DNA of 64,000 bases from CBDUQN01 sp965369375. Lineage in GTDB: Bacteria; Krumholzibacteriota; Krumholzibacteriia; Krumholzibacteriales; Krumholzibacteriaceae. Below are positions 59,428 to 64,000 of the stretch, in pieces. A program made the translations under genes and the position numbers. The DNA is taken from positions 55,611-119,610 of the forward strand of contig CBDUQN010000002.1 of assembly GCA_965369375.1 (NCBI GenBank), given 5' to 3'. A model generated the notes under the pieces. That model saw only the letters and a program-made list of their open reading frames with translations, made no database searches and had not been told where the DNA came from. Numbering within the stretch: position 1 is the stretch's first letter; the number at the start of each line of letters is the position of its first letter.

Positions 59428-60921
59428 TCAATCGGTCATGACCGGATTCGACACGTCCAGGTGAGGCGTGTAGTCCTCGAGGAGAGGGAAATTGTCGAGA
59501 TTGGCGGCAATGGCTGCATCGAGATAGGAGTTCACCCACCAGTATATATCGTGTCGACGGATCGACTGGCGGAGCTTACTCATTCGCGCTCTGCGTTCCT
59601 CGTAGCTCATCGTGAATGCGGTGTATATCGCTCTCGAGATATCTTCGATGGAATATGGATTGACCAGTATCGCGTTCCGCTGCAGTTGTGCGGCTGCCCC
59701 GGCGAATTCGCTGAGGATCAGAACACCCTTTTCCTCTATGCTCGATGCGCAGTATTCCTTCGCGACGAGGTTCATCCCGTCCTTGATCGGCGTAATGAGC
59801 GCTATCTCCGCTGTGCGGTAAAAGGCGAGCAGTTCCTCTTTTTTGAGTGACCGATAGAGGTAGAGGATCGGAACCCACCCGGGTCTTGTGAACTGGCCGT
59901 TGATCTCGCTCACGAGCCGCTCAATTTCGGTTTTCAATCCCTGGTACATCGGTATGTTTCTCCTGCTCGGAACGACGACCTGCACGAGTGTCACCTTACC
60001 TCTCAATTCTGGGTAGTCTAACAGTACCTTTCTGAATGCCTTGAGCCGGTAGGGTATCCCCTTCGTGTAATCGAGGCGGTCCACGCCGAGCACGATCTGG
60101 CTTTTCGGGATATCCTCGTGAATGTACCATGCCCGATCGGCTACTTCTTTCGATTTCGCCTGTTCATTGAATTCATTGTAGTCGATACTGATTGCGAAGC
60201 TGCCGACGCGGATTTCACGGTTGCCGAATAAAACGGTAACAACCTGTCCCTTCCCCTGAACGGTAATTCCTTTCGTGAGTGTCCGGAGACATTGAAGGAA
60301 GTTCCGTCTGTCGCGAAGTGTCTGAAATCCTATGAGATCGTATTCGAGTAGTGCGGTGAGGATTTCAGCGCGCCACGGAAGTTTTACGAAGATATCGGGT
60401 GGCGGAAAGGGAATATGGAGGAAAAAACCGGTTTTTGTCTTGATGCGGAGTTTTCGAAGCTCCCCCGCGACATTCATCAAATGGTAGTCGTGGACCCAGA
60501 TAAAATCTTTTTTGCTTGTGTTTTCCTTGATCACATCGGCGAATCGAGCATTGATGATTTTGTATGATTCCCAATACTCGGGATCGAAATTACAATAGGA
60601 TTGAAGATCGTGGAACAACGGCCAGATGATCTCGTTTGACATGCCGATATAAAAGCGCTGGACTTCATCTCGCTGCATAGAAATTGGTACCAGAGAGAAT
60701 CCGGCATCCCGCGAAGCGATTTCAAGAGGTTTTGAGATATCGGCTTTTGTTGCTGTGCCCGGCCATCCGATCCACAGACCACCGCGGTTTCTCAATACCG
60801 GGGCAAGCGCTGTGACGAGCCCACCTGAGCCTGGTTGTATAATCCATTTTTTTCCTTTTTTTGAGAGAACAAATGGGAGCCTGTTCGAGATTATCACGAG
60901 TCGCCTTACGAACTTTGCCAT
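59428..60921 (-). CDS. otsA: Trehalose-6-phosphate synthase OtsA
   Basis: A 497-residue GT20 enzyme that joins a glucosyl nucleotide and glucose-6-phosphate into trehalose-6-phosphate. Key blocks are VIISNRLPFVLSKKGKKW, the GGLVTAL loop, IWVHDYHLMNVAGELRK, FFLHIPFPPPDIF, VLGVDRLDYTKGIPYRL, and LITPIKDGMNLVAKEY. GGAGGTGGTAC before the ATG supports the start. It overlaps the otsB end by 16 bases, so the two are translationally coupled in the order B-A. Confidence 0.95.
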   Translation of the reverse strand: MAKFVRRLVIISNRLPFVLSKKGKKWIIQPGSGGLVTALAPVLRNRGGLWIGWPGTATKADISKPLEIASRDAGFSLVPISMQRDEVQRFYIGMSNEIIWPLFHDLQSYCNFDPEYWESYKIINARFADVIKENTSKKDFIWVHDYHLMNVAGELRKLRIKTKTGFFLHIPFPPPDIFVKLPWRAEILTALLEYDLIGFQTLRDRRNFLQCLRTLTKGITVQGKGQVVTVLFGNREIRVGSFAISIDYNEFNEQAKSKEVADRAWYIHEDIPKSQIVLGVDRLDYTKGIPYRLKAFRKVLLDYPELRGKVTLVQVVVPSRRNIPMYQGLKTEIERLVSEINGQFTRPGWVPILYLYRSLKKEELLAFYRTAEIALITPIKDGMNLVAKEYCASSIEEKGVLILSEFAGAAAQLQRNAILVNPYSIEDISRAIYTAFTMSYEERRARMSKLRQSIRRHDIYWWVNSYLDAAIAANLDNFPLLEDYTPHLDVSNPVMTD

Positions 60922-61712
60922 GTACCACCTCCACACACTTTTATCCACCGTCTGAGAAACAAGAGCAACTCGTCCGGCGGTTCGATCCATATATCCGCCG
61001 CCGTATCATGGAACGCCGTGTTTACGAGAACACTCAAACCCCTCGATTCCAACACCTCAAAGGCGTCTTCATCGGTCATGTCGTCTCCGCAATAAGCAGC
61101 AAGGACATCGCCGTCAGACTCTTCAATGACGGTATTCACTGCAAATCCCTTGTCCCTTCCTTGGATCTTCAATTCGAGTCCCCCGTTGAATTCCCGCATG
61201 ACGAGCCCGGCGTTTATTGCAATTGCGTTCCAGCGTTTCTCGATGCTCGTTAGAACCTTCTCTATTGTTTGCGGAGCGCGGCCCCGCAAGTGCAAGGCCA
61301 GGCATCCCGTCTTCGTCTCACACATCGGTCCGAGGCCTTCGTCTTGCGCCAGCCTGAAGGCTTCTTCGAGACCGGCAACGGCATTTATGTCGAGCTCCGG
61401 GACGATGTATCTCCCATCGATAAGCATACGTTCCCAACCATGGCTGCCCCATAGTTCCGGTAATGGCTCGACGCCGATTACTTTTGCGAGATCGTTTATT
61501 GTTCGACCGCTTACTATGATGAGTTTACTGCACGCGGTGCGCATTATCGATTCCAATAATTCTCTGACCCCGGGATACGGAAATGCCTTGTCTCTCTCGA
61601 TCTGGAAGGGCGCTAGTGTTCCATCATAATCCATGAAGAGCATTCTGTTTTTCGCCCTGGATAGATTATAAAAAAAATTATCGGGATCGCATGCCGTATT
61701 GAGGATTTTCAT
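60906..61712 (-). CDS. otsB: Trehalose-6-phosphate phosphatase OtsB
   Basis: A 268-residue HAD-superfamily phosphatase with MDYDGTLAP (Asp28 nucleophile and Asp30), IIVSGRTINDL, GSHGWER, and YCGDDMTDEDAFE as the metal-binding motif. It dephosphorylates trehalose-6-phosphate made by OtsA. It starts 34 bases after the TreT-like gene on the minus strand and belongs to the same operon. Confidence 0.94.
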   Translation of the reverse strand: MKILNTACDPDNFFYNLSRAKNRMLFMDYDGTLAPFQIERDKAFPYPGVRELLESIMRTACSKLIIVSGRTINDLAKVIGVEPLPELWGSHGWERMLIDGRYIVPELDINAVAGLEEAFRLAQDEGLGPMCETKTGCLALHLRGRAPQTIEKVLTSIEKRWNAIAINAGLVMREFNGGLELKIQGRDKGFAVNTVIEESDGDVLAAYCGDDMTDEDAFEVLESRGLSVLVNTAFHDTAADIWIEPPDELLLFLRRWIKVCGGGTWQSS

Positions 61713-61746
61713 TTAAATTCTGTCCAGTTATTCGAGAATTTCCCGC

Positions 61747-62988
61747 TCAGTCGAGCTCTATCCGCTCGACGCCCCCGTGAATCAGGGAGACCATCATGGT
61801 GAGATACTCTCTCAGGTGTCTCGTCAGAAGAAAATTTTCCCTGACAAAGCGCTTCGCCTTCTCGCCCATTTCGAGGAGGAGCTTCCGGTGGAAGAACAGG
61901 TATCGGGCCCTAAGCGCAGCCCCTTCGGGCGCCCGTACGAGGAAGCCCGTATGGTGATTGACGACCTGAATCCGAATGCCGCCGGTATCTCCCCCGATGA
62001 CCGGTTTTCCCTTCCACATAGCCTCGGTGACGGTCAAGCCGAAACCTTCGCGTAGCGATTTCTGCATCACGATATCGGCCGTCCGCTGCAGCGCGTTTAT
62101 CTCTCTGTGTGCATTCGCCGGCAGAACGAGAATATGAATATCTTTGTCGTTGTTTGCGGCTGTACGGACCTCTTTGAGCACGATTTCCGATTCTGGATCA
62201 TCGCTCGCCTCGCCGCCGGCCAGAACGAGCTGCAAAGTCGGCACGAACTTTTTCGTCAATCGGTACGCGTGTATAACACCCACAGGATCCTTGAACCGAT
62301 CGAATCGGGAAACCTGCAACATGATCGGACGTTGGAGATCGATCCCGAAACCGGAGACGATCGATTTGACAACCGACGCGTCGAGATTGATATTTTTTTC
62401 GCTGAGCGGATCGATGCTCGGCGCAATGAGATACTCCCGGTGGGGGAGAGGCTGCGCAAAGGCCGCGAGGGAGAATATACTCGCATCGTACCCTTTCACG
62501 AACCGCTGAATATACTTCCATACGGATCGGTAGGGACGGCTGACATCTATATGGCACCGCCATATCCACTTTCCTTTTCGATTGGGAATATAATTAAGCA
62601 GGGGAGCCGGTTGTGGATCGTGAATGAATACTATATCAGCAGTTGTCAGGACAGCTTCGAGTTTGTCCGCGTTATCGCGGTTCGTTTTCTCGTATGTCTT
62701 GAGGAGTGAGTCGGGTATCTCGACCTTGTTGCCCTGAAGCGCATTGTGAAAGCCCTTCGTACAGGTGAAAAAATCGGACTTTGCATCGATCACTTCCCAG
62801 GTGGCGTTGATCCCGAGCTCCTGCTTGAGCGGAACGAGCTTGTTCAGGATCTCCGCCACGCCGCCGCCCTGTCTAGTTGAATTAACATGCACCACCTTGA
62901 TCCCCTTGAGCGGCGTGACCAGTTGATGGAGCTGATCAATCACGTCATCACCGACGATCGCTGCGTACCGGTCCAGTATGCCTTTCAT
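61747..62988 (-). CDS. treT: TreT-like trehalose glycosyltransferring synthase (GT4)
   Basis: A 413-residue GT4 protein. VVHVNSTRQGGGVAEILNKLVPL and LGINATWEVID near the N-terminus, IFIHDPQPAPLL-like sequence, WRCHIDVS, the FDRFKDPVGVI donor-side block and QKSLREGFGLTVTEAMWKGKPVIGG match TreT enzymes, which make trehalose from a nucleotide-glucose and glucose, often reversibly. Related enzymes make other glucosides, so the acceptor is not certain. It overlaps the DUF5752 gene by four bases and precedes otsB. Confidence 0.82.
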   Translation of the reverse strand: MKGILDRYAAIVGDDVIDQLHQLVTPLKGIKVVHVNSTRQGGGVAEILNKLVPLKQELGINATWEVIDAKSDFFTCTKGFHNALQGNKVEIPDSLLKTYEKTNRDNADKLEAVLTTADIVFIHDPQPAPLLNYIPNRKGKWIWRCHIDVSRPYRSVWKYIQRFVKGYDASIFSLAAFAQPLPHREYLIAPSIDPLSEKNINLDASVVKSIVSGFGIDLQRPIMLQVSRFDRFKDPVGVIHAYRLTKKFVPTLQLVLAGGEASDDPESEIVLKEVRTAANNDKDIHILVLPANAHREINALQRTADIVMQKSLREGFGLTVTEAMWKGKPVIGGDTGGIRIQVVNHHTGFLVRAPEGAALRARYLFFHRKLLLEMGEKAKRFVRENFLLTRHLREYLTMMVSLIHGGVERIELD

Positions 62989-63656
62989 TCACCTTTCTCC
63001 ATATAATATTCGATTATAAGCTCGGTGAGTTGTCGCCTGAGCTCGGTCAAACTCGAGAAGAATGGATCGACTGTTCCCAGTAGATCACAGAGATCCTGGT
63101 ATTTGTTGTCGAATCCGTACAGCCACGTGCGAAAATCATCTATGTTACCGAACGTCCTTCTTCTCGCATCGATGAAGTGGTAATAGACGCTGCTCGGTGT
63201 CATGGTAGGTATGGCGGTAGTAAGCTCTTTCGCTCTCTTTATGACCTTGTGTGTGTCGAAGACGACGATTTGCGAGATAATGAAGTGGAATTGATCGTCC
63301 GGACTGCTCCATGGGATATGCTCGGAGTCATCGAGCCGCTCTTCGATTACTTCTATGATTTCGTTTCGTAAGTCTTCGAGGTTCGGAAAATCGATCGGGT
63401 TTATCATACCGAGTTTCTCGGCGAGAACTTTATCGTGGAGTGAATGGCGGGCCCAGGCTGCAAAGTCGTTGTTGAATTCGGGATCATCGAATCGTGGCCT
63501 CAGCAGCCCGCCCCAGAAGTGGTAGTAGATGCTCTCAGATTCGATTTCCGCGATCATATCCCTTAGCTCCTTGAGATTTTGCGCCGTTTTGCCGGTAGCT
63601 ATAGCCGCGAGAGCGCAGTCCTTAATCTTGAAAGGCTGCCGTTTTGATTTAGTCAT
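62985..63656 (-). CDS. DUF5752-like protein with internal duplication
   Basis: A 223-residue soluble protein resembling DUF5752, of unknown function. Two halves of about 75 residues are related: SESIYYHFWGGLLRPRF ... FAAWARHSLHDK ... LGMINPIDFPNLEDLRNEIIEVIEE, and PSSVYYHFIDARRRTFG ... FRTWLYGFDNKY ... LGTVDPFFSSLTELRRQLTELIIEY. Each has an S-x-YYHF motif, a W in the middle and a final helix. It is the first gene of the trehalose operon and overlaps treT, so a regulatory or partner role for TreT is plausible. Confidence 0.7.
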   Translation of the reverse strand: MTKSKRQPFKIKDCALAAIATGKTAQNLKELRDMIAEIESESIYYHFWGGLLRPRFDDPEFNNDFAAWARHSLHDKVLAEKLGMINPIDFPNLEDLRNEIIEVIEERLDDSEHIPWSSPDDQFHFIISQIVVFDTHKVIKRAKELTTAIPTMTPSSVYYHFIDARRRTFGNIDDFRTWLYGFDNKYQDLCDLLGTVDPFFSSLTELRRQLTELIIEYYMEKGE

Positions 63657-64000
63657 ATATGATTATCCATGTCAGTAGAGATTAGTATATTAAAGTGAGA
63701 GAAGAACGTGTTCACCGATCTTAAGAAGGGTTGTATCATCGCTCATGCAGCCTCATCACTTTTTTCACTATGAACAGATTCTACGGCAAACACAGTATTA
63801 TTTCAATATCATTTTGTTATGACATTGTTTACTTTTATCGATAATTAGGTTTCATGGGTTTTTCACGTAGACCCGTTTGCGGCGCGGCTAGTGAGATTCA
63901 CGGATTATTTGTCTTTGATTCACTTAATCTCTCAGCCGAAGCCGGTTCATGAATATTTTGTCGTATGCGGTCTTATTTTCTTCATCGAACTAATTATCAT
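63657..64000. other. 344-base AT-rich region upstream of the trehalose operon
   Basis: No credible gene is visible on either strand. It contains the operon promoter at 63778-63806 and otherwise only AT-rich sequence with weak inverted repeats. The next gene must lie outside the window. Confidence 0.5.
63778..63806 (-). promoter_or_regulatory. Promoter of the DUF5752-treT-otsB-otsA operon
   Basis: On the minus strand TTGAAA (complement of 63801-63806) and TAGAAT (complement of 63778-63783) are 17 bases apart, five matches each to the consensus hexamers. The predicted leader is about 115 bases. Confidence 0.6.

Noticed and set aside
1..64000. tRNA, rRNA, CRISPR, insertion sequence or prophage
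   Set aside because: I read the intergenic gaps and found no cloverleaf-like sequence, regular spacer array, transposase, integrase or phage structural gene. A tRNAscan or Infernal run would be decisive.

Overview
The window reads as one contiguous chromosomal segment of a Gram-negative (diderm) bacterium with GC-rich coding DNA. The envelope gene set is lipid A synthesis with an LpxC-FabZ fusion, heptose-type core sugar genes, an MsbA-type exporter and a Wza/Wzz-type polysaccharide export locus. With this come a complete bacillithiol operon, a GldG/DUF4340-type ABC exporter and several DUF families common in uncultured lineages. Taken together this suggests a member of the FCB superphylum or a related candidate phylum. 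That placement is inference from gene content only; there is no rRNA gene to anchor it. I saw no tRNA, rRNA, CRISPR array, transposase or integrase.

Layout. (1) 1-5641 (+): lipid A operon: lpxC-fabZ (5' cut off), lpxA, a Gfo/Idh/MocA oxidoreductase, lpxB, a DUF374 acyltransferase, lpxK. (2) 5701-7256 (-): an exported metallo-beta-lactamase-fold protein and a lipoprotein with a sigma-54-like promoter. (3) 7492-15293 (+): nadB, then bshC-bshB-bshA, a small conserved protein and a large membrane protein with a spermidine-synthase-like domain. (4) 15300-19069 (-): a three-gene AmmeMemoRadiSam operon whose products all carry export signals. (5) 19157-23767 (-): ABC ATPase, permease, GldG-like and DUF4340 proteins. 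(6) 24074-28923: small envelope proteins, a DUF72 protein, a GT39-like membrane glycosyltransferase, and a lipoprotein behind an unusual leader with a consensus promoter, a sequestered ribosome site and an internal terminator. (7) 29123-31974 (+): hsp20 and lon. (8) 31961-42803 (+): LPS core cluster with four GT9 glycosyltransferases, an MsbA-like exporter, split heptose kinase and adenylyltransferase, a GT4, DUF3108, and a possibly deoxyhypusine-synthase-like protein. (9) 42846-58126 (+): exopolysaccharide/O-antigen locus: regulatory leader, phosphoglycosyl transferase, Wza, Wzz, ExeA-like ATPase, BY-kinase, a nucleotidyltransferase-like protein, an alkaline-phosphatase-superfamily protein, a Wzx-like flippase, GT2, an EmrE-like protein, a giant GT-C-like protein and two GT4s. 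(10) 58060-63656 (-): another GT4, then otsA, otsB, a TreT-like glycosyltransferase and a DUF5752 protein.

Most of the window builds and exports cell-surface glycans: lipid A, heptose core, surface polysaccharide. Most of the rest is stress physiology: bacillithiol thiol buffering, Hsp20/Lon proteostasis and two trehalose routes. The most promising poorly described system is the DUF362 / twin-arginine radical-SAM / Memo-AMMECR1 operon at 15300-19069, because a radical SAM enzyme with an export signal is biochemically surprising. The non-coding leaders at 28274-28480 and 42846-43077 and the tandem promoter-like repeats at 59290-59416 are the most interesting regulatory DNA.
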